From Deltaproteobacteria bacterium (lineage in GTDB: Bacteria > Desulfobacterota > Desulfobacteria > Desulfobacterales > Desulfobacteraceae), in NCBI GenBank assembly GCA_013151635.1, contig JAADHV010000122.1:1-53420 (forward strand): a stretch of 53,420 nucleotides of DNA, written 5' to 3'. The notes below the pieces were generated by a model. That model did no database searches. It was not told the origin of the DNA and saw only the letters and a list, made by a program, of their open reading frames with translations. Below, one piece after another: positions 7,818-17,550 of this stretch (position 1 is the first letter of the stretch; every line of letters starts with the position of its first letter). The translations under genes and the position numbers were made by a program.

Positions 7818-10800
7818 TTTTTTAATCAGTTCTTCAACAAACAGGGGCAGCTCTTTTATTTTTCTTTCAATATTGGTGATATCAAAAAGATCGGCATATC
7901 TTTTCAAGTCATCGCTGAATGCGAAAAGGGGGGGCACATGATGTTTTTCAGCCAATTGTCCCAATGTTTCTGAAAATTTCTTGATCTTATTTATGACAAT
8001 GGAATTTTCATGGGAACAACAGGACGGAAGGATATCATTTTTTAATGTTAAAACAAGTTCACAAGGGTTCAGGACGTCTTCTTTCAAAAAGACGTCAAGG
8101 GATCGCTCCGGTTTTTCTTTTTCCTCATTTTGAATTTTCGTATTGATATATTTTGATAATTCATTTGTAAACTCCAAAATTTTAACTGGCTTGGTCAAGT
8201 ACCCGTCATAGCCCATTTTTAATGCACCCGTTCTTGTCTTTGCCACCACATCGCCCGTAAAAGCAATAACAGGGATATTTTTTGTATCTGGATCCGACTT
8301 AAGTATTTTTGTTGCCTGATTCCCGTCCATCACAGGCATCCTGACATCCATGATGATGATATCAGGGTGATATTCCCTTGCCATGGCAAGTGCTTTTTGC
8401 CCGTTATCAGCTTCTATAACATCCTGGTTGAACCTGGTTAAAAGCTCCCTTAGCATTGTAAGATTAGACTGGATATCATCAACAATGAGTATTTTCTTTT
8501 TTTCAAAGCAAGGAAGGCCTGTTTTGCCACCTTGTTTCTTTTTAACGTCTCTGATTCCTTCATCGGATAAGATTTTAACATTTTTCAAACTCACGGCAAA
8601 GGTGCTGCCAACACCTGGTTCACTTGTAACGCTTATCCTGCCGTTCATCGCCTCTGTAAGTCTTTTGCATATTGCAAGTCCAAGGCCGGTCCCGCCATAC
8701 TTCCTGTTTATCTGGCCGTTAACCTGTTTAAATGATTCAAATATTGACTTAAGCTCCTTTTTTTCAATTCCAGGGCCTGTATCCTCAATGGTGATAAAAA
8801 GGTCAATCGTTTCATAATTTTGAGATATCTTATTTTTCACGGCCAGTTTGACCATGCCTTTTTCTGTGAATTTAGCAGCATTACCCACAAGATTTAAAAG
8901 GATTTGTCTCATCCTGGTTTCGTCAAGGATCAAATGAGCTGGCAGATCGTCCGGCACTTCCGATATTAATTTTATCCCCTTGCTGCCGATTTTCTCCTTA
9001 AAAATATACTCGATTTCCGAAAACAAAATTTTAAGGTTCACCGGCTCGTATTTAAATACCATTTTGCCTGCTTCTATTTTTGAGAGGTCGAGAATATCGT
9101 TTATTAGTGTGAGAAGGCTTTTGCCTGCTGTCTTCATTGCATCTATATAGCTTTTCTGCTTTGGGTCGGTCAGGTCAACGGCCAGTAATTCGCTGAACCC
9201 GAGCAATGCATTTAACGGAGTCCTTATTTCATGGCTCATATTAGCCAGGAATTCTGATTTTGCATGATTTGCCGCCTGGGCCGCCTTCCATTCCCTCTGT
9301 GCTTGTTCCATTTCCCTATGTTCTGTTATATCAATGACAAAGCCTTCAAAATAAGCTTTCCGGTCTTCTTCATTATAAATTTTAGCAACAGAAACAGAAC
9401 TCCAGCACCTTGTGCCGTCTTTCCTTAAAAGCCTTGTTTCATATGCAACTACCTTTTCCCCGGTCTCCAGCAGGAATTTAAGCTTTTCGCCATCTTTTTT
9501 AGAAACCGGAAAAAATTTTTGATTCTGGCCTGCAAGCATTTCATCAACCGAATCATAGCCCAGAATTCCGGCAAAAGAAGGATTTGCATTCAGGATACAG
9601 CCATCCATGGTTGTCTGAAAAATTCCTTCAACTGCATTTTCAAAAATCCCCCGGTACTTTTGTTCCGCACTTCTAAGTTCTGATGTCCTTTGTTCAACCC
9701 TTAATTCAAGATCATCCCGCGCTTTCTCAAGGAGAATATTCTGTTGTTTGATCTTTTTTTCTGATGTTTCAAGGTTCCGGGCCATTTTATTCAATTCCCT
9801 GCCGATCTCGCCTATTTCATCATTATTTTTGATGTCAAGGCGAAAATTCAAATGCCCTTTTCCCATCTGCCTTAACCCCAGAACAACTTCTTTAATTGGA
9901 CGGGATAAAGAATGAGTGATTAAAAAAATCACCATTGCCAGGACAAGGACCACGGCAATGCTCACAATTGCGTTCAGATGCCCCAGGTTTTTAACCGGTA
10001 AAAAGATTTCGTCTTTTACGGCACAGACCACAATGGTCCAATTCATTTCATTCAGTCTTTTATAGGAGGCGACCATTTTTCTGCCACCCATGTCATAATC
10101 CATGAGCCCCTCACGGTTTTGAAGCATTTCTGTGCCACACTTAAGATCCCTGATGTCCTTACCGGATATTTCCAGTTCATCCCGGCCGGAAACGATTAAA
10201 CCGTCTTCCATGAAAATATATGCATACCCGTTCTTCCCGATCCTGACAGGATCAACAAACTGCGCAACAAAAGTATTCACATCAAACACTGCAAAAAGAA
10301 CACCTGCAATATTTCCTTTATCCTCAACAGGGGCGGAAATCATAAAAACAAGATTGTCTTTGGCCCGGTTTTTCAACACATGCTCGGATACGTACAGTTC
10401 CCCTTTCATGGCTTTTTTAAAATACATCCTGTCAGCCACATTCAATGCGCCTATAATATCAGAGCTTGAGTCTGCCACTATAGCACCTGCTGTATTGGCA
10501 AGTACGATATCGTCATAGAATCCGTAATCCTGTTTTATCCTTTTGAGCTGCTCATTGGCAAATGTTCTGGCCGTCAGCCCTAAAAATGAATTCAATAATG
10601 CCTTTTTATATATTCCCTGCTTGCTCCAGTTACCAACATCCAGCTTTCTATGATAAATCCATGAAGACATTGAACTGACCGTTGTCTTGGTAATATTATC
10701 TATTTCATCAACTAATACTTTTGTCAGGGCCTTCCTTGACTTGATGTGCGAAACGATTGATATGGTTCCCATACCTGCAACAATCAGGCATAAAACCGGG

Positions 10801-10832
10801 ACAAGAAATTTATATTTCAGGCTGATTCTCAA
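7812..10832 (-). CDS. membrane hybrid sensor histidine kinase (Cache-HAMP-PAS-HisKA-HATPase-REC)
   Basis: Domains in order: membrane helix near 10-30; a periplasmic double-Cache-like sensor region to about 280 (YFKKAMKGE, MISAPVED); a second membrane helix near 285-308; HAMP to about 360; a coiled coil; PAS about 390-510; HisKA with HEIRTPLNALLGF (His near 533); HATPase with NLVGNAAKFT (about 646); and a receiver with IIMDVRMPVMDG (Asp near 825). A helical tail of about 100 residues lacks a clear HPt motif. An ATG at 10895 would overlap the upstream gene by 47 bases and has no ribosome site. TTG at 10832 has GAGGA 7 bases upstream and lies just after the upstream stop, giving MRISLKYKF. I prefer the TTG. 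The gene is probably translated together with the solute-binding protein upstream. Confidence 0.9.
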   Translation of the reverse strand: MRISLKYKFLVPVLCLIVAGMGTISIVSHIKSRKALTKVLVDEIDNITKTTVSSMSSWIYHRKLDVGNWSKQGIYKKALLNSFLGLTARTFANEQLKRIKQDYGFYDDIVLANTAGAIVADSSSDIIGALNVADRMYFKKAMKGELYVSEHVLKNRAKDNLVFMISAPVEDKGNIAGVLFAVFDVNTFVAQFVDPVRIGKNGYAYIFMEDGLIVSGRDELEISGKDIRDLKCGTEMLQNREGLMDYDMGGRKMVASYKRLNEMNWTIVVCAVKDEIFLPVKNLGHLNAIVSIAVVLVLAMVIFLITHSLSRPIKEVVLGLRQMGKGHLNFRLDIKNNDEIGEIGRELNKMARNLETSEKKIKQQNILLEKARDDLELRVEQRTSELRSAEQKYRGIFENAVEGIFQTTMDGCILNANPSFAGILGYDSVDEMLAGQNQKFFPVSKKDGEKLKFLLETGEKVVAYETRLLRKDGTRCWSSVSVAKIYNEEDRKAYFEGFVIDITEHREMEQAQREWKAAQAANHAKSEFLANMSHEIRTPLNALLGFSELLAVDLTDPKQKSYIDAMKTAGKSLLTLINDILDLSKIEAGKMVFKYEPVNLKILFSEIEYIFKEKIGSKGIKLISEVPDDLPAHLILDETRMRQILLNLVGNAAKFTEKGMVKLAVKNKISQNYETIDLFITIEDTGPGIEKKELKSIFESFKQVNGQINRKYGGTGLGLAICKRLTEAMNGRISVTSEPGVGSTFAVSLKNVKILSDEGIRDVKKKQGGKTGLPCFEKKKILIVDDIQSNLTMLRELLTRFNQDVIEADNGQKALAMAREYHPDIIIMDVRMPVMDGNQATKILKSDPDTKNIPVIAFTGDVVAKTRTGALKMGYDGYLTKPVKILEFTNELSKYINTKIQNEEKEKPERSLDVFLKEDVLNPCELVLTLKNDILPSCCSHENSIVINKIKKFSETLGQLAEKHHVPPLFAFSDDLKRYADLFDITNIERKIKELPLFVEELIKKL

Positions 10833-10848
10833 AATCAAATCCTCAAGT

Positions 10849-12861
10849 TTATTTGAAATACCACTGGTCTGCCCTGTAGGGGTAAGCATAACCATAATAA
10901 AATGAATTTATTTTCCATTGTGGAACATTGGCAAGCTTATTTGAAACAATTGTAATCAATGGGACTTCAGACAAAGTGCCAATGGCGGTGAGATTGGCAA
11001 GATTGATTTTTATAATCTTCTTTCCAAGAGAATTATACCAGTCTGATCCCGGAACAAGAGTGACAAACTCTTCACCGATTTCCCACAGGTTTTTGACCCA
11101 TAACGGGGGTTCTTCTCCAAGTTTGCCTTTGGAATTTTTCCATTTCCACCAGGGAATCCCCATAACAGGGTAAGCTGTTCCGTAAGGCGGCATAAAAGTA
11201 GTAGGGGAGGCAAAAAGCGTAGGTTCAAAAGGGGCTACCCATTCATTGGAAATATCAAGCTCATTTGCCAATTGTTTTTTTCGGGCCTCTTTTGTCGTGA
11301 CTTCCTTAAGAACCACTTTAATGCCCACATCTTTTAAAAACCCTGCTATAAGCACGGGAAATTCATGGGACCATACGTATTGAAGGGTATACTCCCAGAA
11401 AATGGTAAAGGGTTTGCCATCCGGTCTTAGGCGGAAACCGTCCGGTCCTCTTTTTAACCCGATCCCGTCCAATAAGGCATTGGCTCTATCAGGGTCATAA
11501 CTGGCCATAAAATGCTTGTCCTCCTGTGTAACAAACCCGATATTCTGGGGCAGAGCCTGCTGGGGGCTGCAAAGCCCTAAAAAAAGTTTATCATTGATCT
11601 TCTGGCGATTAATGGCTAAAGAAACCGCAAAGTTAAATTCAGGTTTGCCATAAATCTTTCTTAACACGGGATCCTTATGGGTTTTATTAAAAAACAAAAC
11701 AGGTCCCAGTCCTGTAATCGGCATCTGTAGAGTATAATTCCCTGTTTTTTGATGCTCTTTTAAAACAGGGTAGGCATCAAGAGGCATGTTCTGGGATTTC
11801 TGGTCTACCTTTCCTTTAAATATTTCCCCAAGCCATAACTTTTTTTCAAGGAAACGTTCATTATGAAAATCAATATACGGCAGCTGGTTTCCTTTTGTAT
11901 CTATTTTAAAATAATAGGGATTTGCAATAAAAATGCGTCCTTTTTCAGTGGGGGCCTGTTTTAGGACATGGCTTTCAAGGGTCGGGACTTCAAGCCCTGA
12001 GGCTTTATTCACTACGGCATCCTTCCACCTGTTCCAATAAATCCTGAACCGGTCCGCCCAGTTTTTAAACCCTTTAGCCCTTGCTTCTTTATCTGCATTG
12101 GGATTGTATCTTATATGAAACTTCTTTAAAAAATGCTTTGGTGCAAAAGGCTCATAATAAGACCCGTTCCCCCCTAAATAAAACAAAAGAGAGGTAAACG
12201 GCTTGGAAAATTGAAACTCCACGGTAATATCGTCAATTTTTTTAACCCTGGGATCAAAATCCCGCCAAGGTGTAGGTGTGTCTTCATGAATATCTTTATT
12301 CAAAATGATATCATTTATATAAAAAACCACGTCATCTGCTGTAAAAGGAACGCCGTCAGACCATCGGTGCCCCTTGCGAAGGGAAAAAGTGATTTTTGAA
12401 TAATCCAGGCCCCACTTCCAGGATTTTACGATATTTGGAACAATGGTGCGGTTATCGTCGCTGAACCGGACAAAATTTACCTGGCGCCAGGACAAAATCT
12501 CGGATGTACCGGATTCATACGAAATGGAAAGCCCGTTCAAAGTTCCTCCGTATTTACCGATCCTCTCATTGGGAATAACCACAAGGGGCTCAAGAGGAAG
12601 GCGCTTTTCAACAGGGGGCAGTACGCCCCTGTTTATTTTATCAGCAAATAAAGGGTTTTCATGGAAGGTGAGCTTTTTCCCCAGATACCTTTCATAGGAA
12701 ATGAGTTCAAGCTGCTGGGGATATTTTGTTGCAAGGCCTTTTAAATCTGAAACAACAGGCCATTTATCGGCAAAAACAAGGGGGGGAAAAAAGAGTACAA
12801 ACCCCAGCAGCAAGGCAATGATACATCTTTGCTTTTCAGGCAAACCATGTTTGTTGTCCAT
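10849..12861 (-). CDS. family 5 (peptide-type) extracellular solute-binding protein
   Basis: The 670-residue protein has a Sec signal peptide (basic start, hydrophobic core LLLGFVLFFPPLVFA, cleavage near 31). It then has the SBP_bac_5/OppA pattern: IVPNIVKSWKWG, ITFSLRKGHRWSDGVPFTADDVVFYIND, and a C-terminal ligand lobe with DPDRANALLDGIGLKRGPDGFRL. A clear AAGGAG site precedes ATG. No permease or ATPase genes lie nearby. The gene is instead directly followed by the hybrid kinase. The likely role is therefore periplasmic ligand capture for signalling, or service to a transporter elsewhere; both are inferences. It is longer than the usual 500-600 residues of the family. Ligand could be peptide, nickel, sugar or other. 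Confidence 0.85.
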   Translation of the reverse strand: MDNKHGLPEKQRCIIALLLGFVLFFPPLVFADKWPVVSDLKGLATKYPQQLELISYERYLGKKLTFHENPLFADKINRGVLPPVEKRLPLEPLVVIPNERIGKYGGTLNGLSISYESGTSEILSWRQVNFVRFSDDNRTIVPNIVKSWKWGLDYSKITFSLRKGHRWSDGVPFTADDVVFYINDIILNKDIHEDTPTPWRDFDPRVKKIDDITVEFQFSKPFTSLLFYLGGNGSYYEPFAPKHFLKKFHIRYNPNADKEARAKGFKNWADRFRIYWNRWKDAVVNKASGLEVPTLESHVLKQAPTEKGRIFIANPYYFKIDTKGNQLPYIDFHNERFLEKKLWLGEIFKGKVDQKSQNMPLDAYPVLKEHQKTGNYTLQMPITGLGPVLFFNKTHKDPVLRKIYGKPEFNFAVSLAINRQKINDKLFLGLCSPQQALPQNIGFVTQEDKHFMASYDPDRANALLDGIGLKRGPDGFRLRPDGKPFTIFWEYTLQYVWSHEFPVLIAGFLKDVGIKVVLKEVTTKEARKKQLANELDISNEWVAPFEPTLFASPTTFMPPYGTAYPVMGIPWWKWKNSKGKLGEEPPLWVKNLWEIGEEFVTLVPGSDWYNSLGKKIIKINLANLTAIGTLSEVPLITIVSNKLANVPQWKINSFYYGYAYPYRADQWYFK

Positions 12862-13006
12862 GCTGCTGCTCCTTTACTTAAGATTATTAGAGTCAAACAG
12901 TAAATTTCCGGGAATCAGCTTATGATTCAAATGATTTTACGGTAATATACGGCAAATGACAACCTAAAAATTCAAATTGCGAACATCACGGGGGCAGGCA
13001 GACAAC

Positions 13007-14260
13007 TCATTTTTTTACAAAGGACTTTTTATCTGCCAATACCAGGAAGGCAAATGTTCCTGCAGCCATAATGACCATTCCGCACGGGAAAGCCAGCCTT
13101 AAGCTTAAAAAATCCATGGCAAACCCGGCAGCCATTGAACCTGTCAGCATTCCAAGGCTGTGACCTACCGTCATAATTGACATTACCGTGCCCATGGCTT
13201 TTTTCTCATCTCCTTTTTTAACCGCATATGCCATGACTGCGGGCATGGAAATACCGCCCCCGAGACCAAACACTGAAACTGCAATTACAAGATCATAAAA
13301 TGAGGATGCAAAAAACGGCAGCAGCATCCCGATGGCAGAGAGTGTGCCCCCTGCAACAATCATCATATTCTTGTTTATCCTGTCTGCCGCATACCCCATG
13401 GGAAGCTGAAGAAGCCCTGATACAAATACACCAAGCGTGACAAGCACACCTGTCAGGGAACCTGAAAGATTAAATTCAGTATCTGCAAACAATGGAAGGA
13501 AACACCATATCACCCCGATACATGCAGTATAGGCATACCTGACCAGAAAAATTGAAATAATACCCCTGTCCTTTAAAAAATTCGACCATGGAATTATTTC
13601 ATGTCCTTTATTTTTCACATTTTCCCTGGATGTTGCAGGAAGGAAAAAAATGCACAATAATAAGCCTATGGCAGAAAAAAGCCCCATACATATGAATGCG
13701 GCCTCAAGTGAAAAGATATCTTTTATAACGCCACCCATCAAAGGCCCGAGACTTAAACTCAAAAACATAGACAGGTTGAAAAGACCCATTGCATACCCTT
13801 CCTGTCCTTCAGGCGTGATTTCACCCACATATGCCTGGACCACGGGCATGATCATGGCAGAACCCGCACCCTGGATAAACCGCAATATTATCAATGTTTC
13901 TACATTTTTAGAAAACACAAATGCAATGGAAATCAGGGTATAGACGAATAGACCTGTCACAATAAAGGGTTTTCGCCCTTTTTTATCGGACAACCTCCCG
14001 AACAGGGGCAAAAGAAAAATCCTTGATATGGAAAAGGACCCGAATATCATTCCCACATATATCCCTGTGGCACCAAGATCCCTTGCATAAACAGGCAGGA
14101 GAGGCACTACAATCCCGACTCCTGTAACTGTTGTGAAAATGGCAAAAAAAAGCGTTAAAAAAATGCCTTTATGGTCAGATGGGATGATATCTTTCCCATT
14201 ATTGAAAAGCTTTACCATAAGTTGGGAAAATTTTTTCCCGCCCAAATAAAATTCCGGCAT
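13007..14260 (-). CDS. MFS efflux-type transporter
   Basis: The 417-residue product has about 12 membrane helices. The MFS signature loop GRLSDKKGRKPF lies between helices 2 and 3, and FIQGAGSAMIMPVVQAYVGEI resembles the antiporter motif of drug:H+ exporters of the DHA1 class. The frame is open to 14335, but that would run into the upstream helicase gene. ATG at 14260 has AAAGGA about 7 bases upstream and lies 13 bases after the helicase stop, so I chose it. It is the last gene of the uppP-pgm-helicase run. The substrate cannot be inferred. Confidence 0.85.
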   Translation of the reverse strand: MPEFYLGGKKFSQLMVKLFNNGKDIIPSDHKGIFLTLFFAIFTTVTGVGIVVPLLPVYARDLGATGIYVGMIFGSFSISRIFLLPLFGRLSDKKGRKPFIVTGLFVYTLISIAFVFSKNVETLIILRFIQGAGSAMIMPVVQAYVGEITPEGQEGYAMGLFNLSMFLSLSLGPLMGGVIKDIFSLEAAFICMGLFSAIGLLLCIFFLPATSRENVKNKGHEIIPWSNFLKDRGIISIFLVRYAYTACIGVIWCFLPLFADTEFNLSGSLTGVLVTLGVFVSGLLQLPMGYAADRINKNMMIVAGGTLSAIGMLLPFFASSFYDLVIAVSVFGLGGGISMPAVMAYAVKKGDEKKAMGTVMSIMTVGHSLGMLTGSMAAGFAMDFLSLRLAFPCGMVIMAAGTFAFLVLADKKSFVKK

Positions 14261-14273
14261 TCCAGTCCTTTTT

Positions 14274-16142
14274 TTAACCCTGGTGCAGGCACTCGTGAAT
14301 CTGATCAATAAAACGGCTTTGGATTGCAAATTCACCTTTCCTGTAATGGCTGTGCGTAAAGTATAAAAATCGTTCCGCCCTTGTCATTGCGACATACATA
14401 AGACGTCTTTCCTCGAACAGGGCATTATCCCCTGCATCAATCGACCGCCAGTGTGGAAAGAGGCGCTCTTCACACCCCACAATAAATACAGTGTCAAATT
14501 CCAGGCCCTTGGCTGAATGGATGGTTAGAAGGGATACTCCAGGTGAGGCCTGGTCCTCCTCATCTTCTTTGTCTTCTCTTATCAAGGCCGCTTCTTCAAG
14601 GTATTCCAGAAGATCGTTTTTGGACCTTGCAGTATAGATCAATTGTTCAATATTTTCTTTTTTTGAAACAAACTCGGCATCTGTTTTTGTTTTTTTCTCA
14701 AGGTATTCAAAATAAGCTGTTTTTTCTATCACAACTTCCATTGCCCTTGCAGGAGCAAGATCTGTTATTTCATCTAAAAGCTCTATGACCCGGGAAAGGT
14801 TTTCATGGAGCTTTTTAGTCAATATCCTGTCTTTTACCATGATCCTTGCGGCATCCTGAAGGCTTGTCCCTTCTGTCCTCATACCTGCCATTTTTTTAAT
14901 CATGGCCGGCCCGATTCCCCTTTTAGGCGTATTGACGATCCGTTCAAAAGATACATCATCATTTGGGAAAAATGCAGCACTAAGGTAGGAATTAATATCT
15001 AAAATTTCCATCCTTTCAAAAAATCCCTGTGATCCCCTCATGCGATAGGGTATCCTTAAGGCCCTGAAAATTTTTTCAAAGGGAAGGGAACAAAATTTTG
15101 TCCTATAGACCACGGCCATCTTATCAAAGTCAATACCCTGGCCCTGGCGGTTTAATCCCTTAATCCTTCTTGCTACCCATTGGGCTTCATGGGAATCTGA
15201 CAAAAAATCATAAATTTCTAGTACACCGCCTTTTTTCCTGGAAAAGCATTTTTTTTCCATTTTATCAGGATTATAGTCAATCAAATCATTTGCAGCCTGG
15301 ACAATTTCATCTGCCGACCTGTAATTTTCTTCAAGCCTGAAAATTTTTGAATCCTTGTATTTTTCAGGAAACCCTATGAAATGGTTCACGTTAGAACCCC
15401 TGAATCCATAAACAGCCTGCCAGTCATCCCCCACACAAAAAAGGTTCCTGTGGTTACCTAAAAGCAGGTTTGTTAAATCTTCCTGGAGATTATTGGTGTC
15501 CTGGTACTCATCCACAAGAATATAGGAAAAATAGTTGCGATAATAATTGCCGACATCAGCTTTATCCCTTAAAAGATCCCTTGTCTTTAAAAGGATATTA
15601 TCAAAATCCACACTGTTCATCTCTTTTAACCGATCTTCATACTGGGCATAAATATCTTCAATTTTGATACTGAAAAACCCGGGCTTTAAATCAAAATATT
15701 TTGCCGGGTTACCAAAATTTTTTGCTCTTGAAATAGCAGATAAAATTCTATTGACATGCTTTTTTTCAATATTATTTTTCACGCACAGCTCTTTTATGAG
15801 CTTTTGCTGCTGGTAGACTGAAAATACCTGTATGGGTGAAATATATCCTAATTTTTCGCAATGCTGTTTTAAAATCATAAGACAGGCTGAATGATAGGTT
15901 CTCACCCATTGAAATTGTTGATATCCGAGCCCTGTCATCTCAATGAGCCTGGACTTCATCTCGTCTGCGGCTTTGTTTGTAAATGTAATGGCAAGGATCC
16001 TTTTGGGATCATGGCCCAGGTCAACAAGGTGTGAAATCTTGGCTGTCAAGGTTCTGGTCTTACCTGAACCGGCTCCCGCAACAACAAGTGCCGGGGAGCC
16101 GGTGTGATCTACTGCATTTTGCTGCTGTACCGATAGCTCCAT
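14274..16142 (-). CDS. UvrD/PcrA/Rep-family superfamily 1 DNA helicase
   Basis: The 622-residue protein carries SF1A helicase motifs in order: QxxAV start (SVQQQNAVDH), Walker A AGAGSGKTRT (about 23-32), motif Ia ITFTNKAADEM, motif II VDEYQDTN, motif III GDDWQAVYGFRG, motif IV RLEENYRS, motif V LLTIHSAKGLEFDTVFIVG and motif VI YVAMTRAER. It unwinds DNA 3'-5' in repair or replication restart. It is shorter than E. coli UvrD (about 720), with almost nothing after the last motif, so it lacks the usual C-terminal extension that binds RNA polymerase in UvrD/PcrA. It lies between phosphomannomutase and an MFS gene, a grouping with no obvious functional logic. Confidence 0.92.
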   Translation of the reverse strand: MELSVQQQNAVDHTGSPALVVAGAGSGKTRTLTAKISHLVDLGHDPKRILAITFTNKAADEMKSRLIEMTGLGYQQFQWVRTYHSACLMILKQHCEKLGYISPIQVFSVYQQQKLIKELCVKNNIEKKHVNRILSAISRAKNFGNPAKYFDLKPGFFSIKIEDIYAQYEDRLKEMNSVDFDNILLKTRDLLRDKADVGNYYRNYFSYILVDEYQDTNNLQEDLTNLLLGNHRNLFCVGDDWQAVYGFRGSNVNHFIGFPEKYKDSKIFRLEENYRSADEIVQAANDLIDYNPDKMEKKCFSRKKGGVLEIYDFLSDSHEAQWVARRIKGLNRQGQGIDFDKMAVVYRTKFCSLPFEKIFRALRIPYRMRGSQGFFERMEILDINSYLSAAFFPNDDVSFERIVNTPKRGIGPAMIKKMAGMRTEGTSLQDAARIMVKDRILTKKLHENLSRVIELLDEITDLAPARAMEVVIEKTAYFEYLEKKTKTDAEFVSKKENIEQLIYTARSKNDLLEYLEEAALIREDKEDEEDQASPGVSLLTIHSAKGLEFDTVFIVGCEERLFPHWRSIDAGDNALFEERRLMYVAMTRAERFLYFTHSHYRKGEFAIQSRFIDQIHECLHQG

Positions 16143-16184
16143 AAAATTTGAATGATAAGATTTTAATATATGAAATTTAAAATC

Positions 16185-17540
16185 CTATTTTGTCTCCTCT
16201 ATGATATTTTTTAAAACAGACTCAATTTCCCCTCTTATTTCAGCAAGTCTTTCCCTGGTCAGGGCTTCAAACCGAAGAACCAGGGCGGGCTGGGTATTGG
16301 ATGCCCTGACAAGCCCCCACCCGTCATCATATAATGCTCTTAATCCGTCAATGTCTACCACGTCCTGTTTTGCTTTAAAATAAGCGACAATTTTATCCAC
16401 CACACCAAATTTAATCTCGTCCCTGCATTCAACCCGGATTTCAGGCGTTGTAAATGTTTTTGGAAGATCCTTTATAAGTTCATCCACGCCAAGGCCCGTA
16501 TCCGCCATGATTTCAAGCAGGCGGCAGGTGGCATAAAGGGCATCGTCAAACCCAAGGTACCTGTCCTTGAAAAACATGTGCCCGCTCATCTCCCCGGCCA
16601 GGGCCGCATTTTCCTCTTTCATCTTTTTCTTGATAAGGGAATGACCTGTCCTCCACATAATGGCATTGCCGCCAAGCTTTTTGATTTCATCATACATGAC
16701 CATTGAGCATTTGACCTCCGATATAAAGGTGGCCCCGGGGTCTCGGTGGAGTATTTCCCTGGCATAGATAACTATTAACTGGTCCCCGTAAATCACTTCA
16801 CCGTTTTTGTCCACGACGCCAATCCTGTCGCCGTCTCCGTCATATCCAACACCCAGGTCAAGGTTATTTTCTTTCACAAGCTTTATCAGATCAAAAAGGT
16901 TCTTTTTCTGGGTGGGATCTGCCTCATGGTTGGGAAATGTCCCGTCCATATCGCAATATATATCGTATACCTTGCAGCCAAGATGTTTTAACACGGGAAG
17001 GGCTGTTATTCCCCCTGTACCATTCCCTGCATCAATCCCGACCTTAATGGTCTTTTTAATGTTAATATTGTTTAAAATATTTTCTTTATACGGGGTTATG
17101 ACATCTTTTTTTGTTACCTTGCCGTCACCCATGGCAAACTCATTATTTTCAATAATAATACGAATATCCTGCAGTCCCCCGCTGTGAATGGAATCTGTGC
17201 CGCTCAGCAGTTTGAACCCATTATATTCCGGAGGGTTATGGCTTGCTGTCACCATGGCACCGCCTTCAAGGCTGAGGTGCTGTATTGAAAAATAAAGAAC
17301 CGGCGTGGGACAGACCCCGATATCAATAACATCACACCCGGTGGAGATGATTCCCTCAATAAGAAGCCGGGCATATTGTTCAGAAGTCTGTCTGCAGTCC
17401 CTTCCGACAGACACGATTTTTTTGTTATCTTTCTTTAAAAGGCTGCCATAAGCCTTGCCGATGTTAACAACATCTTCTTCCTGAATATCCTTGCCTGCAA
17501 CACCTCTTATATCATATTCCCTGAAAATCCCGGGATTCAT
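16185..17540 (-). CDS. phosphomannomutase/phosphoglucomutase
   Basis: The 451-residue alpha-D-phosphohexomutase has the catalytic phosphoserine loop VTASHNPPEYNG (about 98-109), the metal-binding loop DGDGDRIGVVD (about 234-244), the sugar-binding loop GEMSGHMFF (about 315-323) and a C-terminal phosphate-binding RASNTQPALVLR. It interconverts 1- and 6-phosphates of mannose and/or glucose, supplying precursors for GDP-mannose, LPS and exopolysaccharide. A perfect AAAGGAGG site precedes the ATG. The gene starts 10 bases after the uppP stop, so two envelope-precursor genes are co-transcribed. The ManB/AlgC type is clear; which sugar is preferred is not. Confidence 0.92.
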   Translation of the reverse strand: MNPGIFREYDIRGVAGKDIQEEDVVNIGKAYGSLLKKDNKKIVSVGRDCRQTSEQYARLLIEGIISTGCDVIDIGVCPTPVLYFSIQHLSLEGGAMVTASHNPPEYNGFKLLSGTDSIHSGGLQDIRIIIENNEFAMGDGKVTKKDVITPYKENILNNINIKKTIKVGIDAGNGTGGITALPVLKHLGCKVYDIYCDMDGTFPNHEADPTQKKNLFDLIKLVKENNLDLGVGYDGDGDRIGVVDKNGEVIYGDQLIVIYAREILHRDPGATFISEVKCSMVMYDEIKKLGGNAIMWRTGHSLIKKKMKEENAALAGEMSGHMFFKDRYLGFDDALYATCRLLEIMADTGLGVDELIKDLPKTFTTPEIRVECRDEIKFGVVDKIVAYFKAKQDVVDIDGLRALYDDGWGLVRASNTQPALVLRFEALTRERLAEIRGEIESVLKNIIEETK

Positions 17541-17550
17541 AATGCCTCCT

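Noticed and set aside
13007-14335. Longer MFS reading frame starting at 14335
   Set aside because: It would overlap the helicase gene by 62 bases, whereas ATG 14260 has a good ribosome site just after the helicase stop.
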